Source of the DNA: Sphingopyxis panaciterrae
GTDB taxonomy: Bacteria > Pseudomonadota > Alphaproteobacteria > Sphingomonadales > Sphingomonadaceae
Direction of reading: 5' to 3'
Assembly: GCF_011762125.1 (NCBI RefSeq)
Contig: NZ_JAASQN010000004.1
Coordinates: 186,001-250,000, forward strand
Length of the DNA: 64,000 nt
Notes under the pieces: model-generated
What the model saw: the letters and a program-made list of their open reading frames with translations, nothing else
Databases searched by the model: none
What the model was told of the DNA's origin: nothing
Position numbers and translations under genes: made by a program
Part shown: positions 26,840-39,820 of the stretch, one piece after another
Layout: each line of letters opens with the position of its first letter
Position numbering within the stretch: the stretch's first letter is position 1

Positions 26840-26931
26840 GGCAGTCGCTTTCCTGTACCCCGCCCTGTTGAAATGAAGGGCTCGCCCAAAAGTTGCGCGC
26901 ATCCACTCGGCTGCGGCGGCGTTGTTCCCGA

Positions 26932-27672
26932 ATGTCGTTCAGGGTCGGAACCGCGGGGTGGAGCATCGCCTCGCAATATGCGGATCGCTTTCCGTGCGAG
27001 GGCATAGCGCTCGAGCGCTATGCCGCGCGATTTTCATGCGTCGAGGTCAACAGCTCCTTCTACCGCTCGCACCGCCCCGCCACCTGGTCGCGTTGGGGCG
27101 CCATCGTTCCGGACGATTTCCGTTTCGCGGTGAAGGTCCCGCGCGCGATCACCCACCATCGTGGATTGGCGAACTGCGACGAACTGATCGCACGGTTGCT
27201 CGCCGAAACGTCGGGCCTCGGTGCCAAGCTGGCGGTGCTGCTGGTCCAGTTGCCGCCGAAACTCGCCTATCGATCGGAGGTTGCGGACGCCTTTTTTCGC
27301 GAACTCTCCGCCGCCACCCCGGCGCACATCGTCTGCGAGCCGCGCCATCCGAGCTGGTTCGAGCCGGAGCCCGACAAGCTGCTGCAAGAGCTGGAAGTCG
27401 CACGCGTCGCCGCTGATCCGGCCCGCGTGCCCGCCGCCGCCACCCCGGGCGGCTGGCGCGGCCTTTCCTATTGGCGGCTCCATGGTTCGCCCGTCATCTA
27501 TCGGTCACCCTATGGCGCCGCGCGGCTCGACAATTATGCCGGACAGATCGCAAGCGAAAGACGCGCAGCCGCCCCGGCATGGTGCATATTCGACAATACC
27601 GCAGCGATGGCGGCGTTGGACGATGCCTTCGGGATGGCCGCGCGCTTGGCGTCGATCGAAGGTGATCGCTGA
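26932..27672 (+). CDS. DUF72 family protein
   Basis: 246-residue TIM-barrel-like protein of the DUF72 (YecE) family, function unknown. The N-terminal RVGTAGWSI and the FSCVEVNSSFYRSHRPATWSRW segment are hallmarks, as are FAVKVPRAITHHRG, LLVQLPPKLAY and YWRLHGSPVIYRSPY. ATG at 26932 chosen because the core starts there. Divergent from the hemerythrin gene. Confidence 0.88.
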   Translation: MSFRVGTAGWSIASQYADRFPCEGIALERYAARFSCVEVNSSFYRSHRPATWSRWGAIVPDDFRFAVKVPRAITHHRGLANCDELIARLLAETSGLGAKLAVLLVQLPPKLAYRSEVADAFFRELSAATPAHIVCEPRHPSWFEPEPDKLLQELEVARVAADPARVPAAATPGGWRGLSYWRLHGSPVIYRSPYGAARLDNYAGQIASERRAAAPAWCIFDNTAAMAALDDAFGMAARLASIEGDR

Positions 27673-27737
27673 CATTTTCAGGGGCCAATCGAATTCACGC
27701 GCATTGCCTGCTACGACGGCAAGCTGAAGGGATCATC

Positions 27738-30719
27738 ATGTTCGACTTCCTCGCCTTTCTGGGCATGCTTTTATTCTTCGTCCTGCTGATGGACGCACGC
27801 GGGCGCCTGAAGCGCGCCGAGAAGACGCTGGCGGAAGCGGCAAAACGGATCGGCGCGTTGCAGCGCCATGCAGGCCTGTCGATCGATCAGTTGGCCGGCG
27901 CCTCTCCGGGCGCCGAAACAGCCCCTGCCCCTCTTCCCGTTCGAGACATTCCTGCCGAACCGATGCCCCCAGCGCCTTCCGGCCCACCATCGAAATCCAA
28001 CGAAAAGGATATCGCGGCGGCCACAAAGGAAGCCCCGAAAAAGGCGAAGGCACACACCGCCGCTACTCCGCCCGCCGCCGCCGCGAGCGAACCGCCGCGC
28101 AGCCTCGCATCGCGGTTCGAAAATCTGTTCGGAAAGACGCTGCCGATCTGGGCTGGCGGCCTGACCCTCGCGATCGCCGGGGTGCTCATCGTTCGCTACG
28201 CGATCGACGCCGGCTTCTTCGCGCGTATCTTCACACCCGGCGTCCAGATCGTCACCGGATTGCTGTTCGGGTTTGCGCTGATCGGCGGCGCCGAATATGC
28301 TTGGCGCAACGAGGCGAGGCTGCGCGACGTGCGGGTGCCGCAGGCGCTTTCGGGCGCGGGCATCGCAACACTCTATGCCGCGATCATGGTCGCGGCGAAC
28401 GTCTATCTGCTGATCGGGCCGCTGCTTGCCTTTTTCGCGCTCGCGCTCGTCACCGCCGCGGCGCTCGGCCTGTCGCTGCGCTTTGGTCCGCCCAGCGCGC
28501 TGCTCGGCCTTGCCGGCGGGCTCGCGGCGCCGGCGATGGTCGGCGCGATCGAGCCCAATGTGCCGCTGCTCGCTGTCTATCTCGCGCTGACGATCGCCGG
28601 CCTCGCCGGGGTAGCAAAAGCGCGACGCTGGCCGTGGCTCGCACTCGCCGCACTTGTCGGCGGTGCCGGCTGGGGCCTGTGGATGGTGCTGGCCAGTTCG
28701 GCGGTCGACGCACTCGCCTCGTTCTCGACCGGCGGCTTCGTCCTGCTGCTGGCGATCGCGGTGCCGATGATCGGCTATGACGGTCCACGCGCCGCATTGC
28801 TGCGTTCGGCGTCGGCGATCGTCGGGGCGCTCCAACTGGCGCTGCTCGTCGGCTATGGCGGCTTCGCGCCGCTCCATTGGGGATTGTTCGCGTTGATCGC
28901 GGCGGCGGGCCAGTGGCTCGCTTGGCGCGAGCGCGACTACGCCATCGTGCCGACGATCAGCCTGCTGCTGTCGCTGGCGCTGCTCTTCGCCTGGCCCGAC
29001 CCGGCGCCTATCTGGTTCAGCGTCATCGGCGCCGCGCTTCTCGCGATCCACGCACTCCCGCTTCTCGCCCGGCTCTGGACGCCGCCCAAGGTGCTGCGCC
29101 GCACATGGGAGCTTTGCGCGATCGCGATTGCCCCGCTGCCGCTCACCAAATGGCATTTCTGGAGCGTCGGTGACGGCACCCTCGCACTCATCGCGCTCGG
29201 CGGCGCACTGCTCGCCAGCACGGGCATCGCGCGCGGCTGGAAGGTCGAAGGCCGCGTCGCCGACAGCCGCTTCGCCTGGCTCACCGCGACCGGCAGCGCG
29301 CTGCTGGCTATCGCGATCCTGCTACTCCTGCCGCCGTGGATGGCGCCGCTTGGCGTCGCGATCGTCGCGGCTGCCCTGCTCTTCTTCGGCGAGGCCGCGC
29401 ACGATCGGCGCATCGAACGGATCGCCGCGGGCTTCGTCGGCGCCGCCGCCGCCGCGCTCGCCGCGACGCCGCGCGCGCTCGCCGAACTGCCGCGACTGGT
29501 CGAGGGGGCCGATGGCGCCGACGGCAGGGCCCTCCTGCGCTGGGCCGGCCTCGCCGTCGCGGCGCTGCTGCTGGCGCTGCGGGCCGAGGGAGCGATCGTG
29601 CGGCGCATCGGCCAGATCGCGGCCGCGCTGCTCGCTTATGGTGCCTTCGCGCAGCTTGTCCCATCGGGCACCCTGATGCTGGTTCCGGCACTCGGCGGTG
29701 CCGCGATGCTTTTCGCCGTACGACGCATTCGCGCCGATCGGATCGACAGTGCGGCAGCGAGTTTTGCGGTGCTCAGCCTCGCCTGGGCCGCGCTGCCGAT
29801 CGCGGCATGGGCGACGAAGGCGCTGCTATCGCTCGTCGCGCTGCCGATGCAGCTCGACGTCCCTTCGCTGACGGCCGAGCCGCTGCTGCTCCGCCTCCTC
29901 CTACCCGCCTTGCTGTTCGGCGTCCCGCTGTGGCTGATCCGCGACGCCTTGCCCCGCTGGCTCTGGATCGCGGGCCTCGCGCTTGCCGGAAGCGTCGGCG
30001 GCATCGCGCTTCACGGGCTCTACCGCCTCGGCTTCGCCGCGATGGCGGGCGACGATTTCGTCGCGACCGGCATCGTTCAGCGACTGGTATGGGGGGCGTT
30101 GCTGATCGGCGGCGGATGGCTCGCGCTGCGGCGCGGCATGACCGGCCTCGCCCGCCCGCTCGTCCTCGCGGGAACCGCACACGCGCTCCTTTACGGCCTT
30201 GTCCTGCACAATCCGCTATGGGCGGCGCAGGCGGTCGGGGCATGGCCGCTCGCCAACCTGATCGTACCGCTTTTCCTGCTGCCATGGTTCGGGGTGACGC
30301 GCATCCCGGCGCTCTTCGCCAAGCCGCCAGCGGTACTCGGCCGGATCATCCAGATCGCCGTCATGCTGCTCGTCGCGGGTTTCGGCTGGGCGGCGCTGCG
30401 CCAGCTTTTCCACGGATCGCTGCTGGCTACCGGCGGCGTGACCGACGCGGAGAATATCCTGCGCTCGATCCTGCTCCTCGCACTCGCGCTCGGCTTCCTG
30501 CTATGGGGTATCCGCTCGAAACATCACGACTGGCGCATCGCGTCGCTGGTGCTGATGATCGGTGCCGCGGGGAAGGTCTTCCTGTTCGATGCATCGGGGC
30601 TGGAAGGGCTGGCGCGGATCGGTTCGTTCGTCGCGCTCGGTTTCAGCCTGATCGGGATCGGCTGGCTCTACAGCCGCCAGCTCGCGCCGGATCCCACGCG
30701 CGAGACGCCAGCGGCATAG
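27738..30719 (+). CDS. DUF2339 family polytopic membrane protein
   Basis: 993-residue membrane protein. An N-terminal TM helix (about 2-20) is followed by a short coiled coil (LKRAEKTLAEAAKRIGAL), an Ala/Pro/Lys linker (about 50-125) and RFENLFGKTLPIWAGGLTL, the usual entry into DUF2339. Beyond it are more than twenty closely packed hydrophobic segments. Function unknown; size and layout suggest a large envelope-associated membrane protein. AAGGGA precedes the ATG. Convergent with ald, with a strong hairpin between. Confidence 0.88.
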   Translation: MFDFLAFLGMLLFFVLLMDARGRLKRAEKTLAEAAKRIGALQRHAGLSIDQLAGASPGAETAPAPLPVRDIPAEPMPPAPSGPPSKSNEKDIAAATKEAPKKAKAHTAATPPAAAASEPPRSLASRFENLFGKTLPIWAGGLTLAIAGVLIVRYAIDAGFFARIFTPGVQIVTGLLFGFALIGGAEYAWRNEARLRDVRVPQALSGAGIATLYAAIMVAANVYLLIGPLLAFFALALVTAAALGLSLRFGPPSALLGLAGGLAAPAMVGAIEPNVPLLAVYLALTIAGLAGVAKARRWPWLALAALVGGAGWGLWMVLASSAVDALASFSTGGFVLLLAIAVPMIGYDGPRAALLRSASAIVGALQLALLVGYGGFAPLHWGLFALIAAAGQWLAWRERDYAIVPTISLLLSLALLFAWPDPAPIWFSVIGAALLAIHALPLLARLWTPPKVLRRTWELCAIAIAPLPLTKWHFWSVGDGTLALIALGGALLASTGIARGWKVEGRVADSRFAWLTATGSALLAIAILLLLPPWMAPLGVAIVAAALLFFGEAAHDRRIERIAAGFVGAAAAALAATPRALAELPRLVEGADGADGRALLRWAGLAVAALLLALRAEGAIVRRIGQIAAALLAYGAFAQLVPSGTLMLVPALGGAAMLFAVRRIRADRIDSAAASFAVLSLAWAALPIAAWATKALLSLVALPMQLDVPSLTAEPLLLRLLLPALLFGVPLWLIRDALPRWLWIAGLALAGSVGGIALHGLYRLGFAAMAGDDFVATGIVQRLVWGALLIGGGWLALRRGMTGLARPLVLAGTAHALLYGLVLHNPLWAAQAVGAWPLANLIVPLFLLPWFGVTRIPALFAKPPAVLGRIIQIAVMLLVAGFGWAALRQLFHGSLLATGGVTDAENILRSILLLALALGFLLWGIRSKHHDWRIASLVLMIGAAGKVFLFDASGLEGLARIGSFVALGFSLIGIGWLYSRQLAPDPTRETPAA

Positions 30720-30725
30720 GACGTT

Positions 30726-30757
30726 GGGCATGGCCGGCTGCCCGGCCGGCCATGCCC
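30726..30757. terminator. bidirectional hairpin between DUF2339 and ald
   Basis: Perfect 12-bp arms GGGCATGGCCGG and CCGGCCATGCCC with an 8-base centre, right after the DUF2339 stop and 12 bp from the ald stop. No T-run, but its position between convergent genes fits a two-way terminator. Confidence 0.6.
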
Positions 30758-30768
30758 ACCGCTGCGCG

Positions 30769-31893
<1,125 letters not shown>

Positions 31894-31918
31894 AATGCCT
31901 CCGGTCTTTGGGGGTTGT

Positions 31919-31936
31919 GCCGGGCGCGTGCCCGGC
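31919..31936. other. GC hairpin between permease gene and ald
   Basis: GCCGGGC / GCCCGGC, perfect 7-bp stem with a 4-base loop, 73 bp beyond the permease stop and about 26 bp before the ald start. It could end the permease message or shape the ald leader. No T-run. Confidence 0.4.
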
Positions 31937-32008
31937 GGCTGGGGCAACTACCCTCTCCACCCCCGCCCCGCGCAAACGAGTAATGCTGCTTCCGAGGGCG
32001 AGGCTTTT

Positions 32009-33409
32009 TCATCCTGCGGCGAGCAAACTCCGCCGCCGCCCGTACAGCGCGTAGATCGCGATGCCGACGACGTTCCAGATCAGGCACCAGAACAGGGTCT
32101 GCGCGGGCAGGCTGAAGAGAAGATAGAGGCAACCTCCGACCGTGCCGAGGCTGACCAGGACGACGGCAGGCGCCCGGAACGGGCGCGGCAGTTCGGGCGA
32201 GCGACGGCGCAGGATGATCAGGCAAAAGCCGACGGCGACGAAGGCGATCAGCGTGCCCGCATTGGCGAGCGCCGCAATTTCGCCGATCGGCAGCAGACCG
32301 GCAAGAGTCGCGACCACCACCGCGGTCATCACCGTAATCCGCGTCGGGGTGCCGCGCCGCGAAATCCGCGCCAACCCCATCGGCAAGAAGCCATCGCGCG
32401 CCATCGCGAGGAAGATACGGCTCTGGCCATAAAGAAACGCCAGTAGCACCGTCGGCAGCGCGATCACCGCCGCCGTCGCGACGACATGCGCAACGCCGGG
32501 CTGGCCGAGCGACCGCAAAATCAGCGCCAGCGGTTCGGGGCTGTCAGCAAAGCGGGTAAAGGAAACCGCGCCGATCGCGGTCGCGGCGACGAGCAGGTAG
32601 ATGAGCGTGCAGACGACCATCGATCCGATGATGCCAATCGCCAGGTCGCGTTCGGGGCGTTTCGTTTCCTCGGCCGCGGTCGAAATCGCATCGAAGCCAT
32701 AAAAGGCGAAGAAGATGATCGCCGCAGCCGCCATCACCCCGCGCTGCACGCCATCCTCGCCGACGCTCGCCGCGAAGCCATAGGGCATGAAGGGATGGAG
32801 ATTGGCCGTGTCGAAATGCGGCAGCGCATAAGCGACGAACAGCGACAGCGTTGCGATCTTCACGAGCACGAGCACCGCATTCACCCGCGCGCTTTCACTT
32901 GTCCCCAGCAGCAGCAGCCCGGTGACGACCGCGATGATAAACACTGCGGGCAGGTTGATGATGCCGCCCAGTTCCGGCCCCTGGGTGAGCGCTGCCGGGA
33001 AGCCGATCCCGGTGAGCAGCGGCGAGGCATAGCCCGACCAGCCGACCGCGACCGCCGATACCACCAGTGAATATTCGAGGATCAGGCTCCACCCCACCAC
33101 CCAGGCGATCGCTTCGCCGAGCACCGCATAGGAATAGCTGTAGGCACTGCCCGCCGCGGGCATGATCGTCGCGAGTTCGGCATAAGCGAGCGCCGCGCAG
33201 GCGCAGACCGCGCCCGCGATGACGAAGGACAGGAGCACCGCGGGGCCCGCCCGATCGGCTCCGACGCCGATCAGGGTGAGGATACCGGTACCGACGATCG
33301 CGCCGACGCCGAGCGCCATCAGGTGCGGCCACGATAGGGTCGGCGGCAGCGCGTCGGGATGGCGCTCTCCCGCCGGGGCGATCGGCTTGCGGCGCGTCCA
33401 ACTGTTCAA
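32009..33409 (-). CDS. APC-type (cationic) amino-acid permease
   Basis: 466-residue inner-membrane permease with about twelve TM segments, of the amino acid-polyamine-organocation superfamily and closest to the CAT branch. TM1 shows the helix break GVGAIVGTGILTLIG (36-50), TM6 has FFAFYGFDAISTAAEETKRPERD, and SRIFLAMARDGFLP follows TM8. Substrate probably an amino acid; the adjacent ald gene suggests alanine or a mixture, but this is inferred. Confidence 0.9.
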   Translation of the reverse strand: MNSWTRRKPIAPAGERHPDALPPTLSWPHLMALGVGAIVGTGILTLIGVGADRAGPAVLLSFVIAGAVCACAALAYAELATIMPAAGSAYSYSYAVLGEAIAWVVGWSLILEYSLVVSAVAVGWSGYASPLLTGIGFPAALTQGPELGGIINLPAVFIIAVVTGLLLLGTSESARVNAVLVLVKIATLSLFVAYALPHFDTANLHPFMPYGFAASVGEDGVQRGVMAAAAIIFFAFYGFDAISTAAEETKRPERDLAIGIIGSMVVCTLIYLLVAATAIGAVSFTRFADSPEPLALILRSLGQPGVAHVVATAAVIALPTVLLAFLYGQSRIFLAMARDGFLPMGLARISRRGTPTRITVMTAVVVATLAGLLPIGEIAALANAGTLIAFVAVGFCLIILRRRSPELPRPFRAPAVVLVSLGTVGGCLYLLFSLPAQTLFWCLIWNVVGIAIYALYGRRRSLLAAG

Positions 33410-33433
33410 TGCAATTCTCCGGTAAAAATATGG

Positions 33434-33460
33434 TCGTCCCGGCGTGGGCCGGGATGACGA
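33434..33460. repeat. REP-like hairpin
   Basis: TCGTCCCGGC-GTG-GGCCGGGATGACGA, near-perfect stem directly at the end of the CocE-type gene, so it may serve as its terminator. Confidence 0.75.
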
Positions 33461-35410
33461 TCAGCGAACCATCGTCGCCGACTGATCGAGCGAGACGACC
33501 GGCAACCACACGCGGCTGGGCGTCTTGCCGCCGCGCTCGATGGTCACTGTCGCAGGCTGGTAGTCCGCCTGCTTCGCCTGAAAGATATTGGGGACATAAG
33601 TCTGCGGGTTGCGGTCGTAATAGGGGAAGAGGCTCGACTGGACCTGCACCATGATCCGGTGGCCGGGCTTGAACACATGGTTCACCGTCGGCAGGCGGAA
33701 CTTATATTGCTGCACTTTGCCCGCCGGGATCGCCGAGGGATGTTCGAAGCTCTCGCGATAGCGGCCGCGGAAGATTTCAAGAGCGATCGCCAGCTGGTAC
33801 CCGCCCATTTTCGGATCGCTTGAATTGGTCGCCGGATACACATCGATCACCTTCACGACAAAATCACCATCGGTGCCGGTGGTGCGCGCGAAGATATCGG
33901 CGATCGGCGCGCCCGAAACGCGCACCGCATCGGTCAACACGTCGGTCTGGTAGGTCATCACATCGGGGCGCCCGTCGAAGGCGCGCTGGTCGCTGATCAG
34001 CCAGCTCTGCCAGCTGCCGTCGTCGAAATTCACCGGGCGCGGGTAATGCGGAACCGGTTTGGCAGGGTCGGCGACATAGCTGTCGCCGCCCGCAGCGCCA
34101 GCCTGAAAGCCGAGCTGCCCAGCGGCGCCGAGGTAGATCGGCGTCAGCGGCGCCGGGCATCCCGTCTCGCACGCCAGCGGCCAGTTCGTGAGCTTCTCCC
34201 AGCGATCCTCACCTGTGTTGTACGCGGTCACCGCCGGGATGTTCGCGGGCGGGCCATCCTTCAGATGCTGGTCGAAGAAGGGCAGGATCATTTCGCGCCA
34301 ATATTGGGTGATCGTGTTGCTGCTCCACTGGAGCGGGCCGAGGTTGCGGCCGACGTCGTTGCGGTTCACCTGGCTGTGCGACCACGGCCCGAGCAAAAGA
34401 TGATTATTGCCCATCTTGCCCTTGGCCTTCAGCGCCTCCCACGAGCGGATCGCGCCATAGATATCGTCCTGATCCCACAAGGGCTGCACCCACAGGGTCG
34501 GGACGTCGGACGGGTTCGCGGCGAGCAGCTTGTCGAGCGCCAGCCCCTGCCACACCGCGTCATAGGCCGGATGCTCCTGCAACCGTCGCCAGAAGGGCAG
34601 CCGGTCGTATCCGCGCGCCTTGCCCCAGTCGCCCGCCGATCCGGCGCGGCGAAAATTGTCATAATCGTCATAGCCGCCGCGCGAGGCGGCCTTGGCGATC
34701 GACTGGTCACCGGTCTGCTGCGCAATATAATCGGCCATCACCTGCCGGAACGCGCCGTTGTGAAACCAGTCGTCGCCCTTCCATGCGTCGACGAGCGGGC
34801 TTTCGGGCACCGCGACCTTCAGCGCCGGGTGCGGCTTGATCAACGCCTGAACGACCGTCGTCCCTTCGTAGGACGATCCGATGATGCCGACGCGGCCATT
34901 GCTTTCGGGCAGATTCGCCTTGTTCACCAGCCAGTCGATCGTGTCATAGGCGTCGGTGCCGTTGTCGACGCCGGTATCGTTGAGCGGCCCGACCATCGGC
35001 CGCGTGACGACATAGTCGCCCTCCGATTTATACTTGCCGCGAATGTCCTGCCAGACGCGGATATAGCCCGCCTTCGCAAACTCCCGGTCCTCGAAGGGCA
35101 CCGCGTCGACCATCTGCGGGCTCGTCGTGCGCAGCACCCGCGCCGTCGCATTATAGGGTGTGCGGTTGAGGACGATCGGGGCATCCTTTGCGCCCTTGGG
35201 GACGAGAATGACGGTGTAAAGCTTCACCCCGTCGCGCATCGGGACCATCATTTCGCGGCGCTCATAATCGGCGTCGGCGGGGATCGGCGTATAGTCGCGC
35301 AGCACGTCACCACCCGGCCTGACGATCGGCTCGATGCCCTGCGCCTGCAGCATCACGGGAAGGGGCAGGATGGCGGCAAGGGCCACCACAGCCAGCAGCG
35401 ATTTCATCAT
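33461..35410 (-). CDS. CocE/NonD family exported hydrolase
   Basis: 649-residue secreted hydrolase of the X-Pro dipeptidyl-peptidase S15 / cocaine esterase group. Signal peptide 1-24 (MMKSLLAVVAL...MLQAQG). The alpha/beta domain carries nucleophile S180 in GIIGSSYEGTTV, and HLLLGPWSHSQVN supplies the catalytic His region. The C-terminal jelly-roll domain (about 420-640) shows FKVIDVYPA-like and PTVNHVFKPGHRIMVQVQSSLFP features. Members cleave acyl-amino-acid, glutaryl or ester bonds; substrate unknown. Single gene between a permease and a LysR gene. Confidence 0.9.
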   Translation of the reverse strand: MMKSLLAVVALAAILPLPVMLQAQGIEPIVRPGGDVLRDYTPIPADADYERREMMVPMRDGVKLYTVILVPKGAKDAPIVLNRTPYNATARVLRTTSPQMVDAVPFEDREFAKAGYIRVWQDIRGKYKSEGDYVVTRPMVGPLNDTGVDNGTDAYDTIDWLVNKANLPESNGRVGIIGSSYEGTTVVQALIKPHPALKVAVPESPLVDAWKGDDWFHNGAFRQVMADYIAQQTGDQSIAKAASRGGYDDYDNFRRAGSAGDWGKARGYDRLPFWRRLQEHPAYDAVWQGLALDKLLAANPSDVPTLWVQPLWDQDDIYGAIRSWEALKAKGKMGNNHLLLGPWSHSQVNRNDVGRNLGPLQWSSNTITQYWREMILPFFDQHLKDGPPANIPAVTAYNTGEDRWEKLTNWPLACETGCPAPLTPIYLGAAGQLGFQAGAAGGDSYVADPAKPVPHYPRPVNFDDGSWQSWLISDQRAFDGRPDVMTYQTDVLTDAVRVSGAPIADIFARTTGTDGDFVVKVIDVYPATNSSDPKMGGYQLAIALEIFRGRYRESFEHPSAIPAGKVQQYKFRLPTVNHVFKPGHRIMVQVQSSLFPYYDRNPQTYVPNIFQAKQADYQPATVTIERGGKTPSRVWLPVVSLDQSATMVR

Positions 35411-35517
35411 GGCTTACATCCCCCGGCACGCCCAGTTTTTCCGAGGGTGGTCCGGCGGCGACATTGGCGCAATCCGATTATTCCTGCGCCTTTGGGTCAG
35501 AATTGCTGCTTCTGCGA

Positions 35518-37565
<2,048 letters not shown>

Positions 37566-37588
37566 GATGTGATCCCATTTACTTAAAT

Positions 37589-37615
37589 CGTCATCCCGGC
37601 AACGCCGGGATGACG
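37589..37615. repeat. perfect REP-like hairpin
   Basis: 12-bp arms CGTCATCCCGGC and GCCGGGATGACG around AAC. It lies between the convergent pip and P1-peptidase genes and may terminate both. Confidence 0.85.
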
Positions 37616-37628
37616 TAAGCGAGGAATT

Positions 37629-38858
37629 CTACTTGGCGCCGGGCAGCCGGCCATATTTTGCCAGGATGGTCCGCAGTTCCTCGTGCGGCAGCGCATAGAC
37701 GGTGACGCCGTCGCGTCCCGTCATCGTCTTCGCCGCGACCAGTGCGTTGACGATCGATTCCTCGGTCGCATCGACCGCCGCCTCGAACACCTTGGTGATC
37801 TCCGAATTCGAGATCGCCGAGACCGCCTGTACTCCCGCCGCGCTTTCGTCGAGCGCCCCCGCGTTGGCGGTCGAGAAAGCCATGAAGATATCGCCCGACA
37901 GATTGTGGCTGATGTCGCCCATCCGCCCGATCGTCTGCGTCGGACGCTTGGCGATGCGCTTGAGCTGGTGCGGCAGCAGCGGAATGTCGGTCGCGATCAC
38001 GACGATGATCGAGCCTTCGGGCTCATAGGGCTTTTTGCTGATCGGGGTACAGCGCCGCTCGGGCTTGTAGACCGCCTTGCCCGGCAGGTCGCTGCACGGC
38101 AGATAGCTGGCGGCAAGTTCCTGTCCGACCGGCGCGCCGGCAATGCGCAGCAAGGGCCGCGCCCCGTAATTGCACTGGACCAGCACGCCGACCGTATATT
38201 GTTTGCCCCCGATATCGACCTTGCGCGAGGCGGTGCCGATGCCGCCCTTGAACCCGGCGCAGACCATGCCCGTGCCCCCGCCGACATTGCCTTCGGGAAC
38301 CGGCCCGCCGCTAGCGGTCGCGATCGCCTGCAACGCATGTTCGGTCTTCACATGCTGACCGTTCACATCGTTGAGGAAGCCATCCCAGGTTTCGGCAACG
38401 ACCGGGGTGTAGAACAGGCAGCACGCCTTGCTGTCGGCCAGATATTTGACCACGGCATCGCGGACGACGCCGACGCTGTGCGTGTTGGTGATCATCACCG
38501 GCCCGTCGAACGACCCGCGCTCTTCCATCCAGATCGTCCCGGTCATCTCGCCCGCTGCATTGGCCGTCGCCCAGGCACCGAACACCGGCACGGTCGAATT
38601 CTTGCCGCGCGGCAGGATCGCAGTGACCCCCGTACGCACCGGACCGACGCCGACCTCGAGCGGCCCGTCGCCCTTGATGATCGTGCTGTGCCCGACCTCG
38701 ACGCCAGGCACGTCGGTGATGGCATTGAGCGGACCGGGATCGCCGTGGAAGGGAACGCCGAGATCGCGGGCGCGCGGCTCCTCTGCCGCCACGCCCGGCG
38801 CGAGCGATCCGATCGCCAGCACCGAGGCCAGTCCCCATCCGAGACGTCGTCCATTCAT
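37629..38858 (-). CDS. DmpA-type P1 family aminopeptidase, exported
   Basis: 409-residue self-processing peptidase of the P1 (DmpA/BapA) family, which includes D-aminopeptidases and beta-aminopeptidases. Signal peptide about 1-26. The autocleavage site is G282-S283 in EPEGSIIVVIATD, with S283 becoming the N-terminal nucleophile of the small subunit, followed by PLLPHQLKRIAKR. NTHSVGVVRDAV and GGGTGMVCAGFKGGIGTASR are other family segments. ATG at 38858 follows AAGGGG; a TTG 6 nt earlier is possible. Last gene of the colinear six-gene block starting at 49277; 27 bp after the CPBP gene. Confidence 0.9.
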   Translation of the reverse strand: MNGRRLGWGLASVLAIGSLAPGVAAEEPRARDLGVPFHGDPGPLNAITDVPGVEVGHSTIIKGDGPLEVGVGPVRTGVTAILPRGKNSTVPVFGAWATANAAGEMTGTIWMEERGSFDGPVMITNTHSVGVVRDAVVKYLADSKACCLFYTPVVAETWDGFLNDVNGQHVKTEHALQAIATASGGPVPEGNVGGGTGMVCAGFKGGIGTASRKVDIGGKQYTVGVLVQCNYGARPLLRIAGAPVGQELAASYLPCSDLPGKAVYKPERRCTPISKKPYEPEGSIIVVIATDIPLLPHQLKRIAKRPTQTIGRMGDISHNLSGDIFMAFSTANAGALDESAAGVQAVSAISNSEITKVFEAAVDATEESIVNALVAAKTMTGRDGVTVYALPHEELRTILAKYGRLPGAK

Positions 38859-38885
38859 GACCAATCCCCTTTTATCGCCAAGATT

Positions 38886-39779
38886 TCAGCCCGCGTCATG
38901 CGCGGCCTTCCGTGTTTCATAAGCCGTGATCGCCCGGTCGCGCTGCAGCCACAGGACCAGCGCAATGACGAAGGTCGTGAGCGGGATCATGAAACCGAAC
39001 TCGTCGATCGCATAGGCGGTGACATCGCCCTTCGGCGCGGTGAGCGGCGTGTAGATCGTCTGGATGAACAGGTTGTGGCTGCCGTGCATGATCGCGGCCG
39101 GCCAGACGCTGCCCGACTTCAACCGGAACCACGCCATGATGAAGCTGAGGTTCATCACCATGATGAAGAAACAGGTCAGCGCGAACCATTGCGGCGCCCC
39201 GCTGTTATAATTGGCGAACAGGATCAGCGGGACATGCCACAATGTCCAGATGACGCCCGTCACCGCCGCGCCGCCGGTGAAACCAAACTTGTCGTGCAGC
39301 CGCGGCGCCAGGAAACCGCGCCAGCCGATCTCCTCGCCCAGCCCGCGCGCGGTCCCGGCGATGATCCCGGTAATGCCGACGAACAGGAAATAGGCGGGAA
39401 CGAAGCGCTCCGGATCGGTGAAGGTCCAGCCGAGTCGATCGGCGAGCGCCGCGATGCTCTCAGGCTCCGCGAAGCCGCCCATGCCCGTGCCCCAGACGAC
39501 CATATAGGCCACCGCGGCATAGAAGATCGGCAGCAAATAGCTCCACCACGACGACCGCGTATCGCGCCACGCGAAGCCGAGCGAAGCCCAGTCGAGCTTC
39601 TTGAGCCACACGGTAACGATCGCGGCCAGCGCCGGCCCCCACATCAGCGCGGTGACATAACCGGCATTCCCCCCGCCAACCTCGCCGGTATAGCCGATCA
39701 GGAAATAGGGCAGCGCACAGAAAACTACCGTCAGCACAAGATAGGTCAGGATCGCCGATCCCTGGCGCGCGTCATTCAT
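38886..39779 (-). CDS. CPBP family intramembrane protease
   Basis: 297-residue integral membrane protein of the CPBP/CAAX-protease (ABI) family, with about eight TM segments. Catalytic motifs are intact: E149-E150 and R154 in GLGEEIGWRGFL, H182 in LWHVP, and H232/H235-N236 in MHGSHN. Known members cut prenylated proteins or peptides at the membrane; microcystinase MlrA of sphingomonads belongs to the wider family. Start supported by GGGGAG. It lies between a penicillin acylase gene (41 bp) and a P1 peptidase gene (27 bp) in the same direction, so a peptide substrate is plausible. Confidence 0.88.
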   Translation of the reverse strand: MNDARQGSAILTYLVLTVVFCALPYFLIGYTGEVGGGNAGYVTALMWGPALAAIVTVWLKKLDWASLGFAWRDTRSSWWSYLLPIFYAAVAYMVVWGTGMGGFAEPESIAALADRLGWTFTDPERFVPAYFLFVGITGIIAGTARGLGEEIGWRGFLAPRLHDKFGFTGGAAVTGVIWTLWHVPLILFANYNSGAPQWFALTCFFIMVMNLSFIMAWFRLKSGSVWPAAIMHGSHNLFIQTIYTPLTAPKGDVTAYAIDEFGFMIPLTTFVIALVLWLQRDRAITAYETRKAAHDAG

Positions 39780-39820
39780 GATTGCTCCCCTTTTTCCGGC
39801 CCGCCTCTTCGGCGGCAGGC

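Noticed and set aside
26840..26931. Possible EcfG-type (general stress) promoter before the hemerythrin gene
   Set aside because: GGAAC is present on the minus strand but no CGTT-like -10 lies 16-17 bp after it.
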